Source: Pirellulales bacterium (GTDB lineage: Bacteria; Planctomycetota; Planctomycetia; Pirellulales; JACPPG01). From it: a stretch of DNA of 53,454 bases. Of this stretch, positions 36,115 to 45,063 are shown in pieces. Made by a program: the position numbers and the translations under genes. The notes below the pieces were generated by a model. That model searched no databases and was not told the DNA's origin. It saw only the letters and a list, made by a program, of their open reading frames with translations. The number at the start of each line of letters is the position of its first letter. Within the stretch, counting starts at the first letter, position 1. The stretch spans positions 1-53,454 of the forward strand of contig DASZWQ010000088.1 in NCBI GenBank assembly GCA_035546535.1, read 5' to 3'.

Positions 36115-37044
36115 ATGAAGCGAATGACCAGCAGTTTCTGGCCGTGCTTTCTGATCGCATGGCTCGCGGCCGGTTCGTGCTGCGGGCCGGCTACCGCCCT
36201 GGCCAGTGAAACCGTCGAGGAACTGATCGGCCGGGGCGTACGGCTTGAGTCGGGAGAAATTGCCACGCTGCCCGCGCCGCAGATGCCCGACGGACTCAGT
36301 CCCGACGAGCAGCAAGCGGCGCTGCGCAAGGCGGCGGGCAAGTATCCGCTTGATCGCTTCGTGCGGAAATCGGTCGTGGCGCCGTTTTCGCTGGAGATCG
36401 GCGCCGTCGACGACGCGGCCGGCCGCCGGCGCGGCCAGCACGTCGATTTTTGCTTTGTTGCCTACGGACAATTGAGCACGGTCATCGAAGAAGACCTGTT
36501 CGGCCAGTTGGCGGGCGCGCAGGAATCGGGCCGCGCGGACGACGCGGACTCGATGGCGCGGGCTCTTACCAGCGAAGAGTTGCAGTCACGCGGTTTGAAA
36601 CCGGTAAAGAACGCTCGGCGCGAAGAAAGCTACGTGCGGTTCGATCTGCCGATACTCAATCGCGTGCAACTACGCGGCGTCGGCTTTGCGGTGCGCGAGA
36701 AACGCGCGCACTCGGTGATCGCGGCGCTAGTGCTCGACGACCACTTTCGCGACGACAAGCAGTTTCCGAATTCCTGGAGTCCGCTGGCGCGCGATCCGCA
36801 GGGGAAGTTGACCGTCGAAGCGGCAAAGCCCTATTCCGGCCTGGGCGGGTATATGAAAATGACCGAGCTGGCCGAACCGGCGGGCGCGCTGTTCGTCGAA
36901 TGCCACATCGCCTTTGACGAGCCCGAGGCCTGGTTCCACGGCAAGAACTTTCTGCGCTCGAAATTGCCATTGGTCGTGCAGGACAACGTGCGCACGTTCC
37001 GCCGCAAGTTGTCAAAGGATGCGAGCGCCAGCGAGGAGGAATGA
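36115..37044 (+). CDS. Secreted protein of unknown function in the ABC operon
   Basis: The 309-residue product has a signal peptide (about 1-30, cleavage near ALA-SE) and no further transmembrane helix. The mature chain is rich in charged residues (GRRRGQHVDFCFVAYGQL near 103-120) and has an acidic C-terminus. No known domain was recognised. It follows the membrane-anchored gene by 14 bp with AGGAAG about 10 nt before the ATG. Confidence 0.75.
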   Translation: MKRMTSSFWPCFLIAWLAAGSCCGPATALASETVEELIGRGVRLESGEIATLPAPQMPDGLSPDEQQAALRKAAGKYPLDRFVRKSVVAPFSLEIGAVDDAAGRRRGQHVDFCFVAYGQLSTVIEEDLFGQLAGAQESGRADDADSMARALTSEELQSRGLKPVKNARREESYVRFDLPILNRVQLRGVGFAVREKRAHSVIAALVLDDHFRDDKQFPNSWSPLARDPQGKLTVEAAKPYSGLGGYMKMTELAEPAGALFVECHIAFDEPEAWFHGKNFLRSKLPLVVQDNVRTFRRKLSKDASASEEE

Positions 37045-37059
37045 ACCCGCGCGGGGCGG

Positions 37060-37944
37060 TTATCTTTCAGCCGGCCAATAAAGGCGCGCAGCATTCCGGC
37101 CGAGGATCTTATCGCGGTCGGCCGCGCTGAGGCGTCCGCAAAACAGGTCGACGCTCGCATCGGATTTTGCGGCATCATGTGCCGCTGTCGCGATCTGACC
37201 CTTCGGCGCGCTCCCGACGAGCCGCAAACTGCGCGCGTAGCCCGATTTTAAGAGCACGTGCGGAAAATCGCTTCCCCACAGTAATCGGTCCGGGCCAAAG
37301 GCATCGAAGACCGCGGTCACCAAGCGGCGACAATCGTGATACGGATAAGGCTCGTCGCTGAAATAGTAGTGGCCGCTCGTCTTGATGTGTACGTTCTGGA
37401 GCCGGGCAAGTGCGAGCAGCCCGGCGATTTCCGGCGCCGGTTCAGCCAGGCGTGGATGAGCGAAGTGATCGAGCACGATGTTCACAGGCGCGAATCGCTC
37501 GGCCAGCGTGCCGATCGTCGGCAAGTGCTCGGGTCCGGCCAGCACGCTCACGACGGCGCCCAGTTCGCGCGCCGCCTCCCACAGGGGCCAGGTCGCCGCA
37601 TGGCCAAATGCCGCGGCTTCGTCCGCGACGCGCGGGCGCATGCGCAGGCCGCGGCAGCCGCGCTCGGTGACCCAATAGCGCAGCTGGTCGGCCGCGTCGG
37701 GCCGGCGCGGATCGACGACGCAGACCGAGGCCAGGCGGCCGGAGTCCGCGGCGGCGGAGTTTGCCACATACGAATTGTCCGTGCCCGGGTAAACCGGTTG
37801 GACGAGAACGGCGCGGTCGATCTGGTGCTCGTCGAGATACGCGCGCAGCAACTCGACCGTTACGTCGCACTGGCCGCTGACGATCGTCGCGGCCTGCGGC
37901 GCAGTTACCGCGCGCCAAATGTGCGTGTGGGCGTCGATGCGCAT
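37060..37944 (-). CDS. Amidohydrolase-family (metal-dependent TIM barrel) hydrolase
   Basis: The 294-residue protein belongs to the amidohydrolase 2 group (PF04909-like), which includes lactone hydrolases and decarboxylases. The metal-binding DAHTHIW lies at 4-10, a conserved His in LDHFAHPRL near 158-166, and the late Asp in LLWGSDFPH near 248-256, with the Asp-Phe-Pro-His order typical of the group. It begins 2 bp after the stop of the luciferase-like monooxygenase gene, so they are one operon. The pairing suggests that a monooxygenase product is hydrolysed next, but the substrate is unknown. Confidence 0.85.
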   Translation of the reverse strand: MRIDAHTHIWRAVTAPQAATIVSGQCDVTVELLRAYLDEHQIDRAVLVQPVYPGTDNSYVANSAAADSGRLASVCVVDPRRPDAADQLRYWVTERGCRGLRMRPRVADEAAAFGHAATWPLWEAARELGAVVSVLAGPEHLPTIGTLAERFAPVNIVLDHFAHPRLAEPAPEIAGLLALARLQNVHIKTSGHYYFSDEPYPYHDCRRLVTAVFDAFGPDRLLWGSDFPHVLLKSGYARSLRLVGSAPKGQIATAAHDAAKSDASVDLFCGRLSAADRDKILGRNAARLYWPAER

Positions 37945-37946
37945 GG

Positions 37947-39065
37947 TCAGTTGGCAACAGGGACTGCGCCCAGTGCCTTGTTCAACCGCGGCATCAACTC
38001 ACGGGCAAACAACTCCTGGCTGCGGACCCAGCTGGCTTTGTCGTCCCAATCGTAGCCCATCAGAACCAGCGTGCCGAAGGGTCCGGTCTCGTCGATCAAT
38101 CGCAGCAGACGATCCAGAACATGGTCGACGTCGCCGGCGATGATCTGCTCCTGCATGAGATAGTCGAGATTGCAGTCGGCGTCGCTCATGTCGAGATCGC
38201 GCTTGTAGAGCTTGCGTCCGAGCCCCTTGTCGAACAAGCGGCCGATGTACTGGTAATTGCGACCGAGGGAGTTGGTTCGTGCCCGTTCTTGCGCCTCGCG
38301 GGTGGTCTCGGCCAGGAAGATCGAGCGCGAGACTTTCCAGTCGGCGCGATCGGCAACGCGGCCGTGCTGCTCGGCGGCCTCGGCATAGGTGTTCCAGATG
38401 TCGGCCACGACATTGCCGGCGATCAGGCAATGGGCAAAGGGCTGATATCCGCGCCGCGCGGCCGATTTCATGCTCGGCGAGTTGCGGCTCATGCCGGGAA
38501 CCGCGATCGGCGGCGCGGGACGCTGAAACGGTTTGGGAATGTAGCCGATGGCCGTCTCCTCATCGACGGTTTTGTGCAGGTCGATCTTCCAGTACTTGCC
38601 GTCGTAACGGTACGGAGGCTCGTTCGACCACAGGTAAAGCACGATGTCGAGCGCCTCGTCGCTCATCTCGCCGCCTAGTTTCGGTTCGACGCCGTACAAT
38701 TCCTGATCGCTCGTGACGCTGCCGGGACCGAAGCACAGATTGATCCGGCCGCGCGACATGTGGTCGAGCATCGCCAACCGGCAGGCGACGTGCGCGGGAT
38801 GATGCTGCTGCAAACAGACCGGCGCCGGACCGAGGCGGATCGTACTCGTCTCGGCCAAGGCCCGGGCGATGAAGATCTCGGGCATGGTGATCGGCTCGTA
38901 TTTCATCGTGTGATGCTCGCCGATCCAAAACTCGCTGAACCCGAGCTCTTCGGCGCGGACCACGAGCTCCAGATCCTCGTCCAGGCATTGGCTCAAGGAC
39001 TTGGTGGGGGGATGAAACGGCATGATGAACATGCCGTATTTCATGGGAATCGCGGCACTCGCCAT
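37947..39065 (-). CDS. LLM-class flavin-dependent monooxygenase
   Basis: The 372-residue protein is a bacterial luciferase-like TIM-barrel monooxygenase. Hallmarks are MKYGMFIMPFHPP (8-20), the EFWIGEHHT segment (about 45-53), IRLGPAPVCLQQHHPAHVA (76-94) and GRINLCFGPGS (about 105-115). Such enzymes use FMNH2 (or F420) and oxygen on long-chain or terpenoid substrates. AGGAGA lies 7 nt before the ATG. It is cotranscribed with the amidohydrolase that follows. No flavin reductase is nearby. Confidence 0.9.
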   Translation of the reverse strand: MASAAIPMKYGMFIMPFHPPTKSLSQCLDEDLELVVRAEELGFSEFWIGEHHTMKYEPITMPEIFIARALAETSTIRLGPAPVCLQQHHPAHVACRLAMLDHMSRGRINLCFGPGSVTSDQELYGVEPKLGGEMSDEALDIVLYLWSNEPPYRYDGKYWKIDLHKTVDEETAIGYIPKPFQRPAPPIAVPGMSRNSPSMKSAARRGYQPFAHCLIAGNVVADIWNTYAEAAEQHGRVADRADWKVSRSIFLAETTREAQERARTNSLGRNYQYIGRLFDKGLGRKLYKRDLDMSDADCNLDYLMQEQIIAGDVDHVLDRLLRLIDETGPFGTLVLMGYDWDDKASWVRSQELFARELMPRLNKALGAVPVAN

Positions 39066-39459
39066 GTATCAGTCTCCTGGAAAAAGTTTCGCGTAGGAGC
39101 CCGCCGCCAGAGCGAACATGTCGGACACGAACCTGGCAACGCATCATGGCTCGCGCAGGGGGTGCCAAACAATTCCCGTTATTCTCTCGTTCCGGCGCGC
39201 GCGATGCTAGTACAGAGAGGGGATTTTGGTAAGCCGGCGGAGGCGAGAGGGGGATCGCAGCGAAGTGGCCGTTTCGATTCGCGGCGAGCACCGCCCCACG
39301 GTCAAAAGGCTGGATTGGCGCGCCACTTGCGGGCTGGCGCCCTTCACCGCTTCTGCGCACGATGGCCAGTCGCGCCGGAGCAAGGCGATTGTCGGTAACT
39401 AGCGTTAGTTGCAGGCGTGCGAGAGTCGTGTTTTCCGTCTTTTGAATGGAGTGTATGTC
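39066..39459. other. Intergenic region between the monooxygenase and the DUF4142 gene
   Basis: About 394 bp, flanked by genes transcribed away from each other, so it holds both promoters. A short inverted repeat AACTA-GCGT-TAGTT lies about 60 nt upstream of the DUF4142 start. No gene or RNA was recognised. Confidence 0.45.
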
Positions 39460-40257
39460 ATGTTGTGTCACACGAAATGGCCGATCGTCGCAGCGATTTG
39501 TTGCCTGGCCCTGCCCGCGATCGCTGTCGCCCAGTTGGCCCAACGACAACCAGGTCGCGCAAACCCGAATCAACCGGTTCGTCAGCCACAAGCGCCGCAG
39601 CAAGGCCAGAGGGAAAATCACGATGCTTTCCTCGCCGAATGGTTGATTCTCGATAACGAGAACGAAATCGAGGTGGCAAAACTCGCGATGCAAAAGGCGA
39701 CCAGCGAGGACGTCAAGCAATTCGCCCAGAAGATGATCGCCGATCATGAGAAGTTGAACGATGCCTTGCGGCCGTTTACGGGCGGTCAGGCGCAGCGCGA
39801 GGAGGGCGCTCAGCGGACAAGTGCGGCGACGAATAATCAGACGCCGCAGCAGGCTCAAGGTAACACTGTTCCGCGCGCCGGACAGTCGGAGCCCGTTCGC
39901 CGTACAGTCGCCCGCGTCACCGAGCAGGGTGAGATTCCCGGACAAGCGCCTGCGCTGGGAGCTGGTCAAGGGCGGCCTCAGGGGGGCATGTTGGGGCTCA
40001 AGCGCGAGCTTGCCGACCAGTGCCTCGCCTCGGCGCTCCAGGAACTCGATCGTAAGAGCGGCAAGGAATTCGACGAGTGCTATATCGGCATGCAAATCGG
40101 CGCGCACATGTACGTCGTCGACGCCATGACCGTGTTTCAGCGCCACGCTTCGCCTGAGCTAAAGCAGACGATCGCCGCAGGCGAACAAGCGGCCCAGGGG
40201 CATTTGCAGATGGCGAAGAACCTCATGAAGCAACAAAGCCAGGGCGCGGAGCGCTAG
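39460..40257 (+). CDS. DUF4142-domain secreted protein with a low-complexity insert
   Basis: The 265-residue product has a signal peptide (about 1-25, cleavage near AVA-QL) and two halves of a DUF4142 helical bundle. The first is ENHDAFLAEWLILDNENEIEVAKLA...FAQKMIADHEKL (about 50-105) and the second KRELADQCLASALQEL...YVVDAMTVF (about 180-225). They are separated by about 70 residues rich in Gln, Ala, Gly and Pro. DUF4142 proteins are ferritin-like/helical periplasmic proteins of unclear function. ATG at 39460 has GGAG 8 nt upstream; a frame from 39409 would mask the signal peptide. A strong terminator follows. Confidence 0.82.
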   Translation: MLCHTKWPIVAAICCLALPAIAVAQLAQRQPGRANPNQPVRQPQAPQQGQRENHDAFLAEWLILDNENEIEVAKLAMQKATSEDVKQFAQKMIADHEKLNDALRPFTGGQAQREEGAQRTSAATNNQTPQQAQGNTVPRAGQSEPVRRTVARVTEQGEIPGQAPALGAGQGRPQGGMLGLKRELADQCLASALQELDRKSGKEFDECYIGMQIGAHMYVVDAMTVFQRHASPELKQTIAAGEQAAQGHLQMAKNLMKQQSQGAER

Positions 40258-40296
40258 TCGCGGTACCCCCCTTTGCGCCTGCGTTCTGGTTCACAC

Positions 40297-40339
40297 GCAA
40301 AGGGCTGCCCACGGTGCAGGGCGGCCCTTTGCCTTTTTG
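40297..40339 (+). terminator. Rho-independent terminator after the DUF4142 gene
   Basis: GCAAAGGGCTGCCC pairs with GGGCGGCCCTTTGC across an 8-nt loop (14 bp, one wobble) and is followed by CTTTTT. It starts 40 nt after the DUF4142 stop. The reverse strand has no U-run, so it protects the convergent thiolase gene only from forward readthrough. Confidence 0.88.
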
Positions 40340-40393
40340 CTTTGACCGCGGCGTCCCGAACGCGCCGCGTCGCCTCTTGAATCGAATGGCCGA

Positions 40394-41584
40394 TCAATCA
40401 ACCAGTTCGAACAGGCCCGCGGCCCCCTGACCGCCGCCGATGCACATCGTGACGACGCCCCACTGGGCCTGGCGGCGCTGCATCTGGTTGGCCAGCGTGC
40501 CGACAAGGCGCGAGCCGGTCATGCCGAAGGGATGTCCGATCGCGATCGAGCCGCCGTTGACGTTCAGTTTCTCGGGATCGATGCCCAGCCGGTCGCGGCA
40601 ATAAATGACTTGAACGGCGAAGGCCTCGTTCAGCTCCCACAGGTCGATATCCTTGACGGCCAGGCCATGCCGGGACAGTAATCGCGGTACCGCGAATACA
40701 GGGCCGATGCCCATTTCGTCCGGCTCGCAGCCGGCCACGACGAAGCCGCGGAAAGCGACTTTGGGCTTGATGCCGAGGGCTTGCGCTTTTTCGCGCGTCA
40801 TGAGCAGCGTGGCGCTCGCGCCGTCGGACAGTTGCGAAGCGTTGCCGGCCGTCACGGTTCCCTGGCCGCTATTGGGATCGAAATAGGGCTTCAGCCCGGC
40901 CAGTCCTTCCAGCGTCGTGTCGGGCCGGTTGCACTCGTCACGGTCGATCGTGTGCTCTTCGCGGCCGACGACCTCGCCGGTTTTCTTGTCGAGGATGCCG
41001 CGCGTGACTTTCATCGGCGCCAGCTCTTCGTCGAAGAAATGCTCTTGCTGGGCGCGAGCCGTGCGCTGCTGGCTGAGCAAGGAATATTCATCCTGCGCTT
41101 GCCGGCTGATTTTGTAGCGCTTGGCCACCACCTCGGCCGTGTCGCCCATGACCATGTACAGTGCCGGCTTGTGCTCGACGATCCAGGGATTCAGGTCGGG
41201 CTTGATGTGCGCGGTCATGGTGATGCTTTCCACGCCACCGGCGATGGCCACGTCGGCCCCTTCGTGCAGGATCTCGTGGGCCGCCATGGCCGTCGACTGC
41301 AAGCCCGACGAGCAGAAGCGATTCACCGTTGCGCCCGCCACCGTGACGGGCAGGCCAGCGCGAATGGCCGCGATGCGGGCGACGTTCATGCCCTGCGCCG
41401 CCTCGGGATAGCCGCACCCCAAGACGACGTCTTCGATGTCGGCCGGCTTGAGCGCCGGCACTTTGGCCACCACATGGCGAATGACGTGCGCCGCCAGGTC
41501 GTCAGGGCGGGTCAGATTGAACGATCCGCGAAACGATTTGGCCAGTGGCGTGCGGCTGCTGGCGACGACGACGGCTTCTCGCAT
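40394..41584 (-). CDS. Acetyl-CoA C-acyltransferase (thiolase)
   Basis: The 396-residue enzyme is of the usual thiolase length. The nucleophilic C91 is in NRFCSSGLQ, the catalytic H351 in AIGHPFGMTGSR, and the second C381 in CIGGGQGAA. It either joins two acetyl-CoA (biosynthetic) or cleaves 3-ketoacyl-CoA in beta-oxidation; the sequence alone does not decide. The nearest fatty-acid gene is the acyl-CoA ligase at 10397, about 28 kb away, so there is no beta-oxidation cluster. The start is ATG at 41584. Confidence 0.93.
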   Translation of the reverse strand: MREAVVVASSRTPLAKSFRGSFNLTRPDDLAAHVIRHVVAKVPALKPADIEDVVLGCGYPEAAQGMNVARIAAIRAGLPVTVAGATVNRFCSSGLQSTAMAAHEILHEGADVAIAGGVESITMTAHIKPDLNPWIVEHKPALYMVMGDTAEVVAKRYKISRQAQDEYSLLSQQRTARAQQEHFFDEELAPMKVTRGILDKKTGEVVGREEHTIDRDECNRPDTTLEGLAGLKPYFDPNSGQGTVTAGNASQLSDGASATLLMTREKAQALGIKPKVAFRGFVVAGCEPDEMGIGPVFAVPRLLSRHGLAVKDIDLWELNEAFAVQVIYCRDRLGIDPEKLNVNGGSIAIGHPFGMTGSRLVGTLANQMQRRQAQWGVVTMCIGGGQGAAGLFELVD

Positions 41585-41716
41585 TTTGGCACCTGGGCGT
41601 GAAGGTGACTTGCAGGAACGCTCGGTGCCTGCGCCAGTTGGCGAGGCCGAGACGAAATATCGTACGAAACCGCCAGCCTAACGGGGCCGCCGACGTGGTT
41701 CAAGCGGCCCGCAGCG

Positions 41717-43459
41717 TCACAAGCTGCGCAGGAATGCCAGAAGTGCCGCCAGTTCTTCGTCCGACAGTGCCGAGTTTTGCCCGTGACGAAAGCGTCGCAG
41801 GACGTCGTCGAGCGACGCGGCCCGATTATCGTGAAACAGGGCGCTGCGAAAGCGCACTCCCCGCAACGAAGGTGGATTGAAGCGATCGTGCCCAAGTTCG
41901 TCGGTCATGCCGACCTCGTACGAACCGGCCGATGTGTAGGTCGGAGGTTGATGGCACGCGGCGCAGCCGGCCGTATCGAACACCAGCGCGCCGCGGTCCG
42001 CGAGCGCCGCGTCGGCCTCGGACAGCTTCGGGCGTGGCGGCGCTGGCAGTGTGCGCACGAAGGCCCCCAGCGCCGCCACAGTTTCGGCCGAAGCTTTCGG
42101 CGAACGCATCGTGCGTTCGAGTGAGCTGTGAATCTGCTCGTTGAGCTGCGCGACGTGCCCGTTCCAGGCCCAGGGACCGGTTTCCGCGGCGCCAAAGAGT
42201 GACAACACACGCTTGGGCGCTCCGGCCGAGCCGTCGCCGAAATTGTCACTCGTGAGGCCATTGGTATGCCCATCCGTGTGGCAGCTGTGGCAACTGTACC
42301 AGCCGTCGAACGACAGCCGGGCGTCGTAAAACAAATGCTCGCCACGCTCGGCGGAGGTCAGAGCCGGACGAGGGCCGAGGGAAATCGTTCGTTCGACGCG
42401 GAAATCTTCAACGTCCACGATCGATACCGAATCGCCGAACGTGTTGGCGACGAACGCGCGGCTGCCATCCGAGGAAAGGGTGAGGGCCGTGGGGCGGCGA
42501 CCGACGCGCTCGCGCTGCCAGCCAAACTGGCCGGCACGCCGCAGCGCCACCTCGTGCACACCGGAGAGCGCGACGATGGTATCTCCCGCGGTGGTGCTGA
42601 TGATGCCGGCCGGATCGCCGGCGCCCGCTCCCAATCCGCCGATCGTTTGCGTGCCGGCCACAGGCAGCGGCTCCGTGGCGGCGGTCGTGACGGCATCGAT
42701 CGGCACGGCGCGGACCACGTTCGTGAGAACGGCGCCCCAGAAGACGTTCCGCTGCAAGGTCTCGGTGTGGCTGTTCAAAATCTGGTGCGCCACGAGCAGC
42801 GTGCGCCCGTCGCTCGAAAGCGCCAGGCCGCGGATGTTATGACCAACCATCTCGCGCACGGAGACGATGCGCAGCGACGCGACGTCGATCACCGCGAGCG
42901 ACCCGCCGCAGGCATCGGCGACGACCAGCCGACCGCCGTCGTCCACCAGGCATTGGCAGCGGGCGTTGAATGGCAGCGAGATCGCGGCCACGGTTTTCGG
43001 GTGCGCGAAGTCTGCTAGATCGACGACCGTGACCGCTCGCCCCCAATGCGACGCGACAAATGCGCGCCGACCATCGGGCGAGAGCCGCACGCTTTGCGGC
43101 GCTGCGGCAACCGCCACGCGCGAGGCAACCTGCGGGCCATCGGCCTCACGAGTGAGCACAAGCAATTCGCCGGCCGCCTCATCGAGGGCCAACAGGAACT
43201 GTTCGTCGGGCGAGATCGCGAGATCAACGAGCGATCGGCCGACGTCGGTTTCAGCTACAACCTCGCCCGCCGCGACATCAATCGTCGCGATGCTGCCGCT
43301 TGCGCGATTGGCAACGTACAGGATCGTGTCGTCCTCCGCCGTGACCAGCGCCGTGGGCCGCCGCAGATGCGTCGCCAGGTCGGCGGCGGCACGAGCGCCG
43401 CACGCGGCCAGGCCGGCCAGCGAAACGAGCATCGCGCGAAGAAAGACTTGCCAACGCAT
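41717..43459 (-). CDS. Secreted beta-propeller/dihaem cytochrome c (CCP/MauG-like)
   Basis: The 580-residue protein has a signal peptide (1-26, cleavage near ARA-AD) and an N-terminal seven-bladed propeller built from YVTN-type repeats (LYVANRASGSIATIDVAAGE at 48-67, AFVASHWGRAVTVVDLADF, AFVANTFGDSVSIVDVEDF). A C-terminal cytochrome c peroxidase-like part follows with haem sites CHSCH (C390, C393, H394) and CAACH (C499, C502, H503). Related proteins oxidise substrates or peroxide at the outer face. It is the last gene of the reverse-strand run with DUF1501, DUF1549/1553 and a TlpA-like thioredoxin. A 34-bp palindrome lies just upstream of its start. Confidence 0.9.
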   Translation of the reverse strand: MRWQVFLRAMLVSLAGLAACGARAAADLATHLRRPTALVTAEDDTILYVANRASGSIATIDVAAGEVVAETDVGRSLVDLAISPDEQFLLALDEAAGELLVLTREADGPQVASRVAVAAAPQSVRLSPDGRRAFVASHWGRAVTVVDLADFAHPKTVAAISLPFNARCQCLVDDGGRLVVADACGGSLAVIDVASLRIVSVREMVGHNIRGLALSSDGRTLLVAHQILNSHTETLQRNVFWGAVLTNVVRAVPIDAVTTAATEPLPVAGTQTIGGLGAGAGDPAGIISTTAGDTIVALSGVHEVALRRAGQFGWQRERVGRRPTALTLSSDGSRAFVANTFGDSVSIVDVEDFRVERTISLGPRPALTSAERGEHLFYDARLSFDGWYSCHSCHTDGHTNGLTSDNFGDGSAGAPKRVLSLFGAAETGPWAWNGHVAQLNEQIHSSLERTMRSPKASAETVAALGAFVRTLPAPPRPKLSEADAALADRGALVFDTAGCAACHQPPTYTSAGSYEVGMTDELGHDRFNPPSLRGVRFRSALFHDNRAASLDDVLRRFRHGQNSALSDEELAALLAFLRSL

Positions 43460-43473
43460 TTCAGCTTTCTGGA

Positions 43474-43507
43474 GTTCGGCACTGGTGGCGAGCCACCCGT
43501 GGCACCC
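43474..43507. repeat. Palindromic repeat, copy 1 of 2
   Basis: This 34-bp sequence begins GTTCGGCACTGGTGG, has a short centre CGAG, and continues CCACCCGTGGCACCC, so CACTGGTGG and CCACCCGTG form an imperfect stem. A near-identical 35-bp copy is at 45000. It lies in the 71-bp gap between the DUF1501 stop and the cytochrome start, where it may shape the polycistronic mRNA. Confidence 0.75.
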
Positions 43508-43530
43508 GATTCAGATTTCAAGACCGCGTC

Positions 43531-44940
43531 TCAGGCAATGATCCCCGCGATCGGACTCCCGGCCGCGATCACTAGCGGTCGATCATTTGCGTCGTGTACC
43601 TCGGTTTGCGGATCGATTCCCAGCAGGTGGAACATCGTGGCCGCCAGATCGTCGGGGCGGACAGGATCGCGATCCGGGCGGGCGCCATTTTTGTCGCTGG
43701 CCCCGTAGACAAAGCCGCGCCGCACGCCGCCGCCGGCCAAGAGCACCGTGTAGCAGCCGGGCCAGTGGTCGCGGCTGATGTTTTCGTTGATCTTCGGCGT
43801 GCGCCCGAATTCGCCCATCCACACCACCAGCGTGCTATCCAGCAGGCCGCGCTCGTCGAGATCCGTCAGCAGCGTCGGCAGAGTTCGATCGGTAAGCGGC
43901 AGATGAAACTGTTCGATGATGGGGAACATGCGCGTGTTGTTGAAACCGTGCGTATCCCAGCCGCCCGACTTGTTGCTTTGCCCGCCGATCGTGTTCGAGA
44001 AATAGACGTTGACGAACTTCACGCCCGACTCGACCAGCCGCCGAGCCAGCAGGCAGCTTTGGCCGTAGGTGGTGCGGCCGTAGCGCTCGCGCACGTCGTC
44101 CGGTTCGCTCGCCAGATCGAAGGCCTGACGCACACGCGACGAGTCGAGCATCGCCAGCGCTCGTTCGTAATAGGAGTCCAGCCCGCGGGCTTCGGCCGAG
44201 TAATCGAGCAAGTGCGACTGGCGATCGATCAATTGCTGGATTTCACGGCGGTCGTGCAATCGATCGACCGACAGATTCTTGGGCAAGCTGAGTTCCGGCA
44301 GGCGGAAGCTCTTGCGATTCGGATCCTCGGTGATCAGCAGTGGATCGTGCCCCTTGCCCAGGAAGCTGGCGTGCTGACCGGGCGTGATCTCACCGTCGCG
44401 CATCACGTACGGGTAAGCGACGAAGGAGGGCATCTCGTCGCCGCCAGGCAACAGGCGATCGACCACCGAGCCGTAAGCCGGAAACAATTCGAGCGTGTCG
44501 CGCAGGCGGATATCGTCCGACGGCGGCGCATGGCCGGTCAGCGCGTAATACGATGCCGAGTTATGGTTCTTCATCGGGTGGTGAACGCTGCGCACCAGCG
44601 TCACTTTGTCCATCACCTGGGCCAGGCGGGGCAAATGCTCCGAAATCGTCAAGCCCGGCACATGGGTCGCGATGCCGCGATGCGGACCGCGAATGGCCTC
44701 GGGAGCGTCGGGCTTCATATCGAACATGTCGATATGGCTCGGTCCGCCGAACTGGTAGAGAAAGATCACGCTTTTGGCGCGCGCGGGCGGGCCGGCCGGC
44801 TTATCCGCCGCGCGCAGCACGCGCCGCATGTTGAGGCCGAGCAGCCCCGCGCCGCCGATTGCGAGCGCCTGACGGCGCGAAGCGCGCAGGGACTGGAAAC
44901 CGCCGCAGGCGAAGCTCGCGCGTTGTTGAGATTCGTTCAT
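43531..44940 (-). CDS. DUF1501 (sulfatase-like) secreted protein, copy 2
   Basis: The 469-residue protein has a twin-arginine-like export signal (SRRQALAIGGAGLLGLNM at 21-38) and the DUF1501 core: SVIFLYQFGGPSHIDMFDMK near 58-77, GPHRGIATHVPGLTISEHLP, and VVWMGEFGRTP...DHWPGCYTVLLAGGG near 374-407. It matches copy 1 at 27509-28930 block for block but is clearly diverged. It lies downstream of the DUF1549/1553 cytochrome, the standard planctomycete pairing, where these proteins may process sulfated or phosphorylated surface polymers. The role of the family is still unproven. Confidence 0.92.
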   Translation of the reverse strand: MNESQQRASFACGGFQSLRASRRQALAIGGAGLLGLNMRRVLRAADKPAGPPARAKSVIFLYQFGGPSHIDMFDMKPDAPEAIRGPHRGIATHVPGLTISEHLPRLAQVMDKVTLVRSVHHPMKNHNSASYYALTGHAPPSDDIRLRDTLELFPAYGSVVDRLLPGGDEMPSFVAYPYVMRDGEITPGQHASFLGKGHDPLLITEDPNRKSFRLPELSLPKNLSVDRLHDRREIQQLIDRQSHLLDYSAEARGLDSYYERALAMLDSSRVRQAFDLASEPDDVRERYGRTTYGQSCLLARRLVESGVKFVNVYFSNTIGGQSNKSGGWDTHGFNNTRMFPIIEQFHLPLTDRTLPTLLTDLDERGLLDSTLVVWMGEFGRTPKINENISRDHWPGCYTVLLAGGGVRRGFVYGASDKNGARPDRDPVRPDDLAATMFHLLGIDPQTEVHDANDRPLVIAAGSPIAGIIA

Positions 44941-44999
44941 TCGTCCGACGGTCCGTTACTGAGAGCCAAAGCAATTTGCGAATGGCGAGCTGTCATTCT

Positions 45000-45034
45000 G
45001 TTCGGCACTGGTGGACAAGCCACCAGTGGCACCC
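45000..45034. repeat. Palindromic repeat, copy 2 of 2
   Basis: GTTCGGCACTGGTGG-ACAAG-CCACCAGTGGCACCC forms a perfect CACTGGTGG/CCACCAGTG stem with a 5-nt loop. It differs from the copy at 43474 in the loop and one stem base, as compensating or decayed pairing would give. It lies between the DUF1501 start and the DUF1549/1553 stop. Confidence 0.75.
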
Positions 45035-45063
45035 ACTTCTCACACGCACTAGCTGGTGGGGAT

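Noticed and set aside
38560..40146. Reverse-strand open frame (528 codons) spanning the LLM monooxygenase and DUF4142 gene
   Set aside because: It crosses two well-supported genes and an intergenic region and has no motif.
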